Positions 27,589 to 38,907 of a stretch of 64,000 bases of DNA are shown here, one piece after another. The translations under genes were made by a program, and so were the position numbers. This stretch comes from Temnothorax longispinosus (Eukaryota; Arthropoda; Insecta; Hymenoptera; Formicidae). Below the pieces are notes generated by a model. That model made no database searches, had not been told where the DNA came from, and saw nothing but the letters and a program-made list of their open reading frames with translations. Where the stretch lies: positions 1,054,001 to 1,118,000 of the forward strand of contig NC_092360.1 in the NCBI RefSeq assembly GCF_030848805.1. The letters run 5' to 3'. The stretch's first letter is position 1. The number at the start of each line of letters is the position of its first letter.

Positions 27589-27621
27589 ACTTACCTGAAA
27601 CATATGAAAAAAAAAAGAGCA
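27589..27621 (-). promoter_or_regulatory. Candidate recursive splice site (zero-length exon)
   Basis: On the minus strand a T-rich tract (CTCTTTTTTTTTTC) is followed by ATATGTTTCAG and immediately by GTAAGTCCG. An acceptor joined directly to a strong GTAAGT donor is the signature of ratcheting points used to remove very long insect introns in steps. The same sequence could be an ordinary acceptor whose exon happens to begin with GTAAGT. It would place a minus-strand gene across this region, though none of its coding exons was recognised. Confidence 0.4.
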
Positions 27622-30600
27622 AATTAGCACAATTAGCACAAAATATTACATATGTATTGATAATTATAGCGTAATATTAGCACAACAAAGAATACATTCT
27701 CTACTGGATACAATTACAGTATCATAATTGCTTTCTCCATATCATGTTTTTGCACACTGAGTGAGTGAGTGAATAAATGAGTGAATAAAAGAATTTTTAT
27801 AAATAAGTATACTGCTCTCCGGGAACATGTTTTTATATCCTATTATACATATCATCTGGGAAAAATGGAATCTTTATTTTTCAGTAAAAAGGACGCTGCA
27901 ACCAGCATTGGCTATTGTACGGGATAACTTACAGAGTGTGCCGCGCGATAATTAACGAGCCATTCGTACGATATGTTTTTCGCTCGAGCTCTACGTCGGT
28001 ATAATTGGTTGCGCGCGAAATAATTCTTATTGGACGACAGTGTAATCGGGGTAACACAGTCCATTAGCGTAATGACAACGATATTACTACAATGATACGG
28101 AGACGATTCGGATGTGTAACTCGCCTGCAATGAGAGTTACAAGTGCATGGTTAAAAACGCACGGAGAATGCTAATTAGCATGCAATTACGTTCGGTAAGC
28201 GTAATACCGAGCTAATTGGATTTATGACATACTGCCAAGTTTACGCGTATTGAGCTACGTGGATGATTGGCCTGTTCATGCAATTTGAAAAATCGCACGA
28301 GACAATTAGCAGTAAAGCTCCAAATCTCTGGATATCTGCGAAAATATATTTGAGAATTCTACAAGAAAACCATGTCTGGAATATACTCGCGTAACAAAAA
28401 ATATAAAAACAAACATTTATAAATTATTAAAATTTTATTTCATTTTATCCTCTTTATATTTCTCAGCTTTACCCGGTGCCAAGATCCATTCGCAAGACAG
28501 AGCTCCGCGAGCAATAAGTAGCTCTGTCGCTGTAGACAATTGTTCAATATAGAGGACAGTTTGAAAAATCAAATGTGAAATCGTTATTCGAGGCTTGTGA
28601 CCTTTTCTTCGACGATTCGGAATTAGGTTAAATCAATAGCAATAAGTGCACGCGGGTCATCATATTTTCGTCCATTTATTCGCAGCTCTGCCACATAACG
28701 TTCGTTCGACTAGTTAAATATTTAATCCGTTCCAGTTCCCGAATCGATTTTAGCACTAAAAGTTCTCACCTGCTAACCTACCGCTCGAAATACGACAATG
28801 TCGAAAATTTACGAAGTCCCTACTACTTCTGCAACATTTACTATTCCTCTACTTACGAACTAGCTTTTGAAACTCGACATGTGTAACTTTATGCTTACTC
28901 TGTAAGTTTTTTAATAGATTCCATAACAATTAGAAAAAATGAGTACTCGAAAACCAATCACTAAAGCTATTCAAGAGAAAAATTTTTTCTTATAAACGTA
29001 ATTTTTACGATCTAATTTGAAACTAAATAGCCAGTCAAACCCCTCATGTTTGCAGTCAAGTCGTAACGAATTATCGTTCATGAAAATTCGATTTGAAGTT
29101 CGATGTTCTATAATTCCACCAAGCAATTCTTTATCTCAAAAAATACGGCACGAAATTGCACAAAGAATTGCATTCGTGACTCGGCCTCCGATAATAATTG
29201 ACCTAAAATTCCCGTTGTTCAGCGACACGGCAACTAGTTCTATATTCAGACTGTAGTTTTGGTGGAATCTTTATGACATGTCTCTAATTTAATGATTGAC
29301 AGTTGAATCTCATATATCCACTATCAAATCATGCTAATCATCATTAATAGGAAATCAATTCGACTTCTGCACGATTGTGTAATTTCACCCCAACTCTCTC
29401 TGAGACAATTACGGCGGATCACCCGAGAGAAGCGAAGAAATAAGTCCGTTCACCCGCAGGATGCAAGCGTCCGTACAATTGATTTTCTATTTGTCTCGAT
29501 AGCGCCGTCTACAAGACATACATACTCCGCCTTCGCTTCCTCCGAGACTCAACTGTGAGTACGTATCGTATACCGAGACAGCAAGAGCAAATAGAAATCT
29601 ATCAGGAACAAACGAGCGAGGAATAACTGCACACCGGTGCGCGGCTTGCTGATTCTAAAAAATCCTTGTGCCATTTATGGCAAAAGAATGCGATACTATG
29701 AATGAATTCGACACCACCTGCTGATTTTGTCAGTCATTGAAAAATAAATGTCAAAAAATCATCAATTACACAGATTAATTTAAGCATTCTTTGGATTAAC
29801 ACATTTACATTTACATTTGATAATATGATAAGTAATGCCAAAAATCAGAAACTATTATTCATAATTTAGAACTAGGTACCTAATTCAGAAACAAGTATAA
29901 TTGACAATAATATTTCAGATGTTATGAAGGAAACTCCATATATAAAAAGAAAATTGTTATGTTAAAGAAAAATAAACCAACAGGTTTCGATCTAATTTGA
30001 CAGTACACTTAGCGCAATTAGCTACTGCTGTACTTTCATATGTTGTCCAACATGCTAGCCGGTACATTAGCCAGTAACTAACTAACCGTCGAGATCGCGA
30101 CTCTGTGGAATATATATCAAATATAGCAGCGACCGCAGAGTGCGTTAGCCACTGTGTTGCTCGAAAACAGAAGCGAATCCACTTTGCCCGACGACAATGC
30201 GCACGATGCACGCGAGGAAACCGTTGCCGCACTTATCTTTTTTTCTTTTTTTTATTAACTCGTACGATTCACATAAATTTTGTTGCAATATCGTGGTATA
30301 TGTACGTATATGCAATATTGTGGTATACGTAATTGCAGAAAAATAATCTCATGGGTAGCCTTGCGAATGGATAATACATTGGACGATGATTATTACATAA
30401 CATACCTGATAAACAGCGTTCGATTTCCCCTCGCATTATATTCTATCCTATCCATAAATCATCTCGCGCCTATTAACACGTTGCAACAAACATTTTAGAA
30501 GGAGTAAACAATTGCAAATTGATGTGCCATAACCCATCGGATGAGCGCGCGTGTAAGACAGAGTAAAAAAAATGAACGCGTGGTCGCCACGCGCGTTAGA

Positions 30601-30739
30601 AGTGAAACTTCTGAAGGCAAGGCTTTGCCATAACTTTTCTGAAATTAATATAAAAACAATGCAACGGAATTAGTCACTCCAAGCCGCCCGCAACTCGAAA
30701 ATATAGTGTTACACGCAGTTCTCATTATATCCGTCTCGC
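27622..30739. other. Non-coding stretch, no gene recognised
   Basis: AT-rich with a short GAGT-type repeat at about 27759-27790 and a two-copy, 25-bp-period tandem at about 30286-30331 (GCAATAT[CT]GTGGTATA). Minus-strand CAG|GTGAGAAC at about 28765-28772 looks like a donor, but no convincing exon precedes it. Confidence 0.5.
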
Positions 30740-31420
30740 CAGTGCCGTACGCCTGATCGAATTTTTGTGACGCGTTTTCGAGTCGCAAAATCGAATTTAC
30801 TTACCGATCCAAAAGGAGTTTCACTTTGTACGCCTGTTGGTCGAATTTTCGTGACACTATTTCGTGACGTTTTTTCGTGTCGCACAATCGAACTTACTAC
30901 CGTACCAAAGAAGTTTCATTTCGTACGCCTATTGGTCGAATTTTCGTTACACTTTTCGTGTCGCATAATCGAACTTACTACCGTGCCAGAAGAAGAACCG
31001 TCTCGCGAACGCCGTACGCCTATTGGTCAAATTTTCGTTACACTTTTCGTGTCGCACAATCGAAATTACTACCGTACCAAAGAAGTTTCATTTCGTACGC
31101 CTATTGGTCGAATTTTCGTTACACTTTCCGTGTCGCACAATCGAACTTATTACCGTACTAAAGAAGTTGAATTTCGTACGCCTATTGGTCGAATTTTTGT
31201 TACACTTTTTGTGTCGCATAATCGAACTTACTACCGTGCCAGAAGAAGAACCGTCTCGCCAACGCCGTAAGCCTATTGGTCAAATTTTCGTTACACTTTT
31301 CGTGTCGCACAATCGAACTTACTACCGTACCAAAGAAGTTTCACTTCCGTTACACTTTTTCGTGTCGCGAATTGAACTCACTACCGTGCCTAAAGAAGTT
31401 TCACTTCAAAAAAATAACAA
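30740..31420. repeat. Minisatellite with alternating 81- and 91-bp periods
   Basis: The block TATTGGTCGAATTTTCGT recurs at 30930, 31021, 31102, 31183 and 31274, with a diverged start at 30835, giving spacings of about 95, 91, 81, 81 and 91. The longer unit ends in a CCAGAAGAAGAACCGTCTCG variant and the shorter in CCAAAGAAGTTTCATTTCG. Three overlapping plus-strand frames (94-167 codons) stay open through it, giving repeats such as SHNRTYYR. Because more than one frame is open, I read this as non-coding tandem DNA. Confidence 0.85.
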
Positions 31421-34400
31421 GATCATCAAGAGTTCGTAAAAAAGCTCATTTATAATTTTTTAATTAAAGGTCGAAGAGGAAGGAATTGATTAAGATCACC
31501 CGATAATCATCCAGTGGACCCGATCAAGTGGGAAAACGCCTTCTGTCGTCATTATCGTCCCTCTCAGCGCGATTTTAAGACTTTATCAGCTTGGAAAACT
31601 GGTTGTGTCTCGGTACGCGAGATATTTGATGCGCACTGCGGTACATCGCGATTTCATGGACGTTGTATTGTTACGGCGCGAGCCATGCTTCATCATTTTT
31701 GCCACCATTACGTTTATTATCTCAGCAGAGCGTTGCTAACTGAGACGCACGTTCGCGCCGACGAGGTGGGTGGTCTCTTTCTCCCTTCTTCTCATCTCGA
31801 CATACGTCGAAACAGCTCGCGATCTATGTGCCACTTATATCGCGTTATATCAAGATTAATCAAATTATTCTCCTACTTCTGATTCGTATCTCTCTCAAGA
31901 TCACCATTGTACTTGGCGCGATAATTACAGATTTTAAGCTACCGCCGTCTAGTAAATACGAACGATGTATGTCGAGATGAATGTCAATCTGACGCATATG
32001 ATACAGTTACATCGAGCGAGTAACTTACAATAATCATTAAATATCGAATCGTTCAACTGTCCTTGAATAAAAATTTCTTATGCTTCTGACTACATTGAAG
32101 AAAGAATTAAAAGCGACTAAGCGTACTCTTCTTCTATTTTAATGTTGAAATGTTCAGAATAAATCGTGCATTTTTAAGAACTCTGTAAAATCGAGTTCTT
32201 GTTTTAAGTGTGTCGATTATGCAACAAATTTTTAACAAATCCATTACGAGAGAATGATGGAATTTTAAACGCGCTCTCTCGATCGCGATCTGCCAAGCCT
32301 AACTATAATGATGCTTTAGAAACGTTTTTCGTTCAATCGGTTCGCCGAGAATCTTTCCCGCAGTTTTCCTTAGAAAGATAGTGCGCTGGATACCCAGTTT
32401 ATGGCCGAATTACGTGACATACTTTCCATTTCGTTTTACTCGAACTGCGGCCCTTCAATAATGGCCGCGCCGCCGCTAGAAGATAAAAACGGCAAATTAT
32501 CCCTTTGGAAAGATCTCGCCACGATGTAATGCGCATCTCTTACCTGTCGAAGGCAGTAGGTAGACCACATTGCTTGGAAACATTTTTCCTCCACTTTGAT
32601 GCTCTTATTCCTTTCTTCTACCTGCCGTGTCTTCAACCAGCTTTTAAACAGAATCAACTCGTAACCATTTTCACAAAACATAAAATAAAGATACATTCAT
32701 AGAAAACGATTAAGGTCGCTTTATGCAACAAAATTGCTATTTCATGGTAAAAAAAAACTATCCAATTTATAACCGTCATTACATAAAAAACGAAAAAGAA
32801 CATCTCAAAATGCGTGAAATGCTGGCAAAATTTTTGATACGACAAAAGATTTTCTATTTTATTTTTTATAAGTTTATAAAAAATAAGATAAAAAGCGATC
32901 AATAAAACACATATTTCATCTTCAATAGTTCGACGAGATTGATTGAGGAAATTCTGGACGTACGGTGAGAATGTGAAATTTCTCAAGAAAGCGAACCGTG
33001 TCTCCGCGCCCACATTGTATGCTGGGCTCTGGCCTCGTCTGCAGCAATATTAAGATGCAAATCAAAGGTTTGCATTTGGTTATATGCGGACTGGTACACC
33101 TTGTGGAGTCATGGTCGCGAAGGTGCGCCGTGACACGAGCGCGGGTACGATACGCGGCCATCGAGACACCTATCTTCGATCGAGCGATCGAGCGGCGGCG
33201 CGGGCGGAGCGCATTTACATTCCGCACCTCCTTCTCACCGCTTGTCTCCGCGGCAGGTCGCTCACGAAGTACCCGTTGTCCGTCGTCATCGACGATGATT
33301 CATAATGACGGACCTCGAGACTGTGCGAAGCGTCGTGATTCATCCGCGATCCGCGATGATGAAAACGCGCGAATGTACCCTCAAGCGATGCACCGTTAGA
33401 AAGTGGGCACGCGGATGTAAACACATGCTTGAACTTGGAAACCTTTTAGGTATTCATAAAAGAGGAAGGACTTTCCCAGAGAGAAGCGAGAAAACCATTT
33501 AAATTGTTTAGAAAAAAATGTTTAGACTTTAAAAATTTTTATTAAAATTTTTTCAGAATATGCTGTACAAAAATTCCGCCTCAATAATAATGTCACATGC
33601 TTACATATCAAACATTTTACGATTAATTACGCGATACAGGTTCCCGCAGATTGGCAGCGCGCAGCGCGAACGAATTGCGGACGTAAATTAATAAGGTCGA
33701 TGGAATCATTAAACGAGTTAAATAACGAAACGCGCATAGGTGTACGGCTAACAAACGACGGCGCTAGCGCGCAGCACGGCGGTGCTTCCCTCATTAATTG
33801 GACCATAATTTCCTACCGGGTAGGAAATGGAACATAAATCGTAAGTGTAGTAACGGTTCCTTTTTCCAGCGTCCAATTAGACGGAAGAAAAAAAAGCGTC
33901 CTGCATGCGCACGGAGCAGGTGGTTAAGGGCGAGGTTTCCAGCGGGGGTTAACGCCGGCTTATTATCTCGCATATTCGCGGAACGTGAATCGCGCTTAAT
34001 TCGCGTGTAACTAGCGCAATGGCAGAACGGAGTTACGCAATATTTGCCATTACATTCGCGGAAACTGAAGCGGTAAAACTATTCGCGCTTGTTGTTCGGC
34101 GCGGACGCGAACGCGAGCGAGCGCGAGGAGGAGAGAAAGGCGAATGGAGTTCTCCAGTTCCCACGGCTCAGTCTGGTCAGTTTACGCACGGCGAGAGCTT
34201 ACGAACGAGAGCTGCTCGTATCCTGTGTCTGGCTCGGCTTGATCGGACTACATGGAGCGGATCGGGATCGTGTCTCTGTAACGCCAATACATCTCATGCT
34301 CAGAGAATATATATTTCCTGCATTTCTTCCTGTCTCTCACATAATTCGCGAGCGGGATATACTTTTGATCATGTACCAAGAAAACATGGAAATTTACTTA

Positions 34401-34944
34401 ATCTTGCTACCTACATACATTATTTATAATTTTCTACAGAATTGTATTTGTATAAGTGTGTCTGAAGACAAGAATTATGCAACAGTAAGGAACAATAAAT
34501 TCTTTTTTAATATGCGTTATAATATGTAAAACGATATGTATACTAAAATTAATAAAAGAACTAAAGTAGTTATTTCTTCATATTCATGAAATGTATAATG
34601 TTACTTGATCTGTATATGTTTTTCCTATTCTAATATTCATCTTAAATATTCTCTGATTTTTTTACCAGTGACTTTGATAATGAGCGTGATTATCTTTGAT
34701 AATGATTGTGAATCATTTTGGCGTTTCCCTCTCATTAGATAAGTGATTAAAGAAATTGTATTACTCATGATAGGCACATGATTACGATAACAATAGACTG
34801 ACAGCTTTTTTGGCAGCAACACTATTGCAACACGCGATAGATGGATTACGTCTTCCACCATTATACGGATTTCCATCGATACTAATGCAACAACAGACTC
34901 ATTAAAAGTGTTTAATCACGAATTTAAAACAGATCGCCTGTGCA
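31421..34944. other. Non-coding stretch with CpG-rich patches
   Basis: No recognised protein. GC-rich patches at about 33000-33420 and 33640-34260 leave overlapping frames open on both strands. A strong donor-like CAG|GTAAGA occurs on the minus strand at about 32531-32539 after a 50-codon open stretch, without a good acceptor upstream. Confidence 0.5.
33808..33828. repeat. 21-bp perfect dyad
   Basis: ATTTCCTACC, one G, then the exact complement. Dyads of this size are common by chance in AT-rich DNA, less so with a GC-rich centre. Possible transcription-factor site, unassigned. Confidence 0.35.
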
Positions 34945-35069
34945 CACAGAAAAAAAAGAATAACCTTGATTTGAAAATATATTTAGTTTCAAGAGAGTTC
35001 CAATAACATAGAAATCTTGAAATGAGATTATATTATGCGTTAAATAAAGAAAATTTGCTTGCATAATCA
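34945..35069 (+). repeat. Left terminal inverted repeat of the composite element
   Basis: About 125 bp. Pairs with 38790-38907 through two conserved blocks, with diverged sequence between them. Confidence 0.7.
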
Positions 35070-35082
35070 AATGATATAAAAT

Positions 35083-35372
35083 GTCCGGGAAAAATATTCA
35101 TATCTGACAGTATATGAACATATATAAATGAGATATGAACAGATATAAGTTTTACATGCCCATGTATAGAGCATATATAATCATATATGGTTATCTATCG
35201 CCATATATGATCAGATCTTGTGTCATGTATAATGCACGATCTGATCATATATGGCGATAGATAACCATATATGATTATATATGCTCTATACATGGGCATG
35301 TAAAACTTATATCTGTTCATATCTCATTTATATATGTTCATATACTGTCAGATATGAATATTTTTCCCGGAC
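35083..35372. repeat. Perfect palindrome: 135-bp arms, 20-bp loop
   Basis: Arms 35083-35217 and 35238-35372 are exact reverse complements by eye. The ends read GTCCGGGAAAAATATTCA and its complement. Such identity implies either very recent formation or gene conversion between arms; palindromes of this size can also arise in library or assembly steps. No coding capacity. Confidence 0.9.
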
Positions 35373-35390
35373 TTTTATATCCGCGAACAA

Positions 35391-35540
35391 AATGTCCAGG
35401 AAAAATATTCATATTTGACAGTATATGAACATGTATAAATGAGATATGAACAGATATAAGTTTTACATACCCATATATAGAGCATATATAATCATGTATG
35501 AACCTATATAGTCATATAATATTATATATGATCAGATCAG
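35391..35540 (+). repeat. Third, diverged copy of the palindrome arm
   Basis: Starts AATGTCCAGGAAAAATATTC and follows the left arm closely for about 115 bp with scattered substitutions, then diverges before a shared ATATATGATCAGATC end. It lies 18 bp after the palindrome in the left-arm orientation. Confidence 0.85.
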
Positions 35541-35707
35541 ATATTGCATCTCAAAGTATTCAATAGATGGCAAAAAAATGTTGAAATAAAAAGTGGAAAT
35601 TCTAATAAGAAGATGTAGATTGTTTCGTATATACGCAAGATTACTATAAGCTTCTTATCAAAATTTCAACTTTTTTTTCTTGATTGAACTATATAAAACA
35701 TCGGGCT

Positions 35708-35806
35708 TAGGCTTGATCGATAGCTTGGGGTCCAATTAGGGGGGGGTTTCTCTCATAATATTCCGCTACGTGCCCTACGAGCGGAGATATTGCGACGCAA
35801 AGTCCA
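35708..35806 (+). repeat. Direct-repeat module, long form
   Basis: TAGGCTTGATCGATAGCTT, then 50 bp, then ACGAGCGGAGATATTGCGAC through AAAGTCCA. The same two blocks are adjacent, without the 50 bp, at 38737-38785. Confidence 0.8.
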
Positions 35807-36138
35807 AATGTGAAAATTTATTTTTAAGATACGTATACTTCTTCTAACGCCGACGTTCTTGTATGATGACGTCATAATCAGAAACGTCCCTTTCACTTTT
35901 TCGACGCTGGCGGCGCAGGTATCGCCAGTTTCGATATCGCGCGCGTATTTCGAAATTAGGTCGATAGACTTATCGGTCAGGAGTAAGATTTCTATTTAGG
36001 TATTTTAGGTAAATTAGGTATATACTTATATAATATATATTGAGTCAATTCCTTCATGTTTATCTGGAGAGATTTCGTATCTTTACATCGTATTACCACC
36101 GCTGCCGAAAAAGAAGGTTCTCTACGCTTGGCAGAAAG

Positions 36139-38597
36139 TGCCGCTAGGGAATTTTTAAGTCGATTCTTATGAATCAAGCTTGAATTCGATGTCTAGGTAT
36201 CCCAGGTTGCCGATGACAAGGTCCAGATAGTGCGCTTTATAGTTTTCGGTGTCCAGGTGTAATAATACGTTGAATTCGATGTCTACGTGTCCTAGGTTGC
36301 CGATGACGAGGTCCACATAGTGCGCTCCGTAGTTTTCGGTGTCTACGTGTATTAATACCTTGAATTCGATGTCCACATGTCCCAGGTTGCCGATGACAAG
36401 ATCCAGATAGTGCGCTTCATAGTTTTCGGTGTCCAGGTGTAATAATACGTTGAATTCGATGTCTACGTGTCCCAGGTTGCCGATGACGAGGTCCACATAG
36501 TGCGCTCCGTAGTTTTCGGTGTCTACATGTATTAATACCTTGAATTCGATGTCCACGTGTCCCAGGTTGCCGATGACAAGATCCAGATAGTGCGCTTTAT
36601 AGTTTTCGGTGTCCAGGTGTAATCGTACGTTGAATTCGATGTCTAGGTGTCCCAGGTTGCCGATGACAAGGTCCACATAGTGCGCTTCGTAGTTTTCGGT
36701 GTCTACGTGTATTAATACCTTGAATTCGATGTCCACGTGTCCCAGGTTGCCGATGACGGGATCCAGATAGTGCGCTTCATAGTTTTCGGTGTCCAGGTGT
36801 AATCGTACGTTGAAATTGATGTCTAGGTGTCTCAGGTTGCTGATGACGAGGTCCAGATAGCGCGCTCCGTAGTTTTTGGTGTCTACGTGTATTAATACCT
36901 TGAATTTGATGTCCACGTGTCCCAGGTTGCTGATGACGGGATCCAGATAGTGCGCTTCATAGTTTTTGGTGTCCAGGTGTAATCGTACGTTGAATTCGAT
37001 GTCTAGGTGTCCCAGGTTGGCGATGACGAGGTCCACATAGTGCGCTTCGTAGTTTTTGGTGTCCAGGTGTAATAATACGTTGAATGCAATGTCTAGGTGT
37101 CCCAGGTTGCCGATGACAATGTCTAGATAGTGAGCTCCGTAGTTTTCGGTGTCTACGTGTATTAATACCTTGAATTCGATGTTTAGGTGTCCCAGGTTGC
37201 CGATGACGAGATCCACATAGTGCGCTCCGTAGTTGTCGGTGTCTACGTGTATTAATATTTTGAAATTGATGTCTAGGTGTTTCAGGTTGCTGATGACGAG
37301 GTCCAGATAGCGCGCTCCGTAGTTTTCGGTGTCTACGTGTATTAATACCTTGAATTCGATGTCCACGTGTCCCAGGTTGCCGATGACAAGATCCAGATAG
37401 TGCGCTTCATAGTTTTCGGTGTCCAGGTGTAATCGTACGTTGAATTCGATGTCTAGGTGTCCCAGGTTGCCGATGACAAGGTCCACATAGTGCGCTTCGT
37501 TGTTTTTGGTGTCTACGTGTATTAATACCTTGAATTTGATGTCCACGTGTCCCAGGTTGCTGATGACGGGATCCAGATAGTGCGCTTCATAGTTTTCGGT
37601 GTCCAGGTGTAATCGTACGTTGAATTCGATGTCTAGGTGTCCCAGGTTGCCGATGACGAGGTCCACATAGTGCGCTCCGTAGTTTTTGGTGTCTACGTGT
37701 ATTAATACCTTGAATTTGATGTCCACGTGTCCCAGGTTGCTGATGACGGGATCCAGATAGTGCGCTTCATAGTTTTCGGTGTCCAGGTGTAATCGTACGT
37801 TGAATTCGATGTCTAGGTGTCCCAGGTTGGCGATGACGAAGTCCACATAGTGCGCTTCGTAGTTTTTGGTGTCCAGGTGTAATAATACGTTGAATGCAAT
37901 GTCTAGGTGTCCCAGGTTGCCGATGACAATGTCTAGATAGTGAGCTCCGTAGTTTTTGGTGTCTACGTGTATTAATACCTTGAATTCGATGTCTAGGTGT
38001 CCCAGGTTGCCGATGACGAGATCCACATAGTGCGCTCCGTAGTTGTCGGTGTCTACGTGTATTAATATTTTGAAATTGATGTCTAGGTGTCTCAGGTTGC
38101 TGATGACGAGGTCCAGATAGCGCGCTCCGTAGTTTTCGGTGTCTAGATGTAATAATACCTTGAATTTGATGTCTACGTGTTTCAGGTTGCCGATGACGAG
38201 GTCCACATAGTGCGCTTTGTAGTTTTTGGTGTCTAGGTGTATTAATAACTTTAAATCTGAATGTAGGACACGTAGATATCGAATTCGAGGTATTAATACA
38301 CGTAGACACCGAAAACTACGGAGCGCACTATGTGGACTTCGTCATCGGAAACGTGGGACACCTAGACATCGAATTCAACGTATTGTTATACCTGGACACC
38401 GAAAACTATAGAACGCACTATCTGGAACCCGACATCAGCAACCTGGAACACGTGGACATCGAATTCAAGGTATTAATACACCTGAATACCGAAAACTATG
38501 AAGCGCACTATGTGAACCTCGTCATCGGCAACCTGGGACACCTAGACATCGAATTCAAGCTTGATTCATAAGAATCGACTTAAAATTCCCTAGCGGC
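36139..38597. repeat. Foldback array of 90-bp units with orientation switch
   Basis: About 23 units of 90 bp, in 180-bp pairs, run from 36180 to about 38250. About 3.4 more units run in the opposite orientation to 38570. The outer edges are inverted copies of each other (TGCCGCTAGGGAATTT at left, complement at right), so this is a foldback structure with very unequal arms. The minus strand of the long arm is open for 679 codons (36167-38206) as 30-residue repeats of the type HLDTENYEAHYLDLVIGNLG. A second minus frame is also open for 180 codons, and the unit length is a multiple of three, so openness can come from copying a stop-free unit. No ATG context, splice signal or known domain supports a protein. 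Confidence 0.9.
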
Positions 38598-38601
38598 AGA
38601 A

Positions 38602-38755
38602 TCAAGAGACACGGTAGTGTCTCGCGCCAAGTACACGCGGAGCGAGACCGACCGTGACTCTTTTACGCGACGCGACGGGTTGCGAGTACCCGAGATGTTG
38701 AGATCTCAATAACGAGTGAACGGATCAAGTTCTAAGTAGGCTTGATCGATAGCTT
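38602..38755 (+). repeat. Dispersed repeat, copy 1
   Basis: Starts TCAAGAGACACGGTAGTGTC and ends GATCGATAGCTT. Contains a hairpin (GAGACAC/GTGTCTC) and the palindrome TTGAGATCTCAA. Differs from the copy at 58431 by about four substitutions and one 6-bp indel. Confidence 0.85.
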
Positions 38756-38785
38756 ACGAGCGGAGATATTGCGACGCAAAGTCCA
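38737..38785 (+). repeat. Direct-repeat module, short form
   Basis: Same flanking blocks as 35708-35806 but lacking the internal 50 bp. Overlaps the last 19 bp of the dispersed repeat. Confidence 0.8.
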
Positions 38786-38789
38786 TAAA

Positions 38790-38907
38790 TGACTTCATTT
38801 AAGCAAATTTTTTTCGTTTAATGCAATATAATCTCATTTCAAGATTATATATTCTTGTGTATATACAAGTATATCAGTGTTTATTTGACACTTCTTTTTT
38901 TTCTGTG
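38790..38907 (-). repeat. Right terminal inverted repeat of the composite element
   Basis: Complement of the left terminal repeat in its outer 16 bp, a 22-bp block and a third weaker block. Confidence 0.7.

Larger units (their letters stand above)
34945..38907. mobile_element. 3.96-kb composite non-autonomous transposon
   Basis: The two ends match in inverted orientation: CACAGAAAAAAAAGAA at 34945-34960 and its complement at 38892-38907, a 22-bp identical block at 35013-35034 / 38825-38846 (containing CTTGAAATGAGATTATA), then a similar AATTTGCTT block. The middle of each terminal repeat has diverged. CA adjoins both ends; no longer target duplication is evident. Inside, in order, are a perfect palindrome, a partial third copy of its arm, a direct-repeat module, a large 90-bp tandem array with its own inverted ends, and a dispersed repeat. 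No transposase is encoded. It looks like one element that carried or accumulated others. Confidence 0.7.

Noticed and set aside
30767..31439. Plus-strand open frames of 94-167 codons
   Set aside because: They are translations of one minisatellite in three frames.
32436..32696. Minus-strand exon ending at a CAG|GTAAGA donor near 32535
   Set aside because: The donor is good but the only upstream acceptor (TTTAAAAG) is weak and the peptide is unfamiliar.
36167..38206. 679-codon minus-strand open frame as a repeat protein gene
   Set aside because: The unit is 90 bp, more than one frame is open, the edges are inverted transposon-like sequence and part of the array runs in the other orientation. 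Reported as a repeat, with the coding possibility left for testing.
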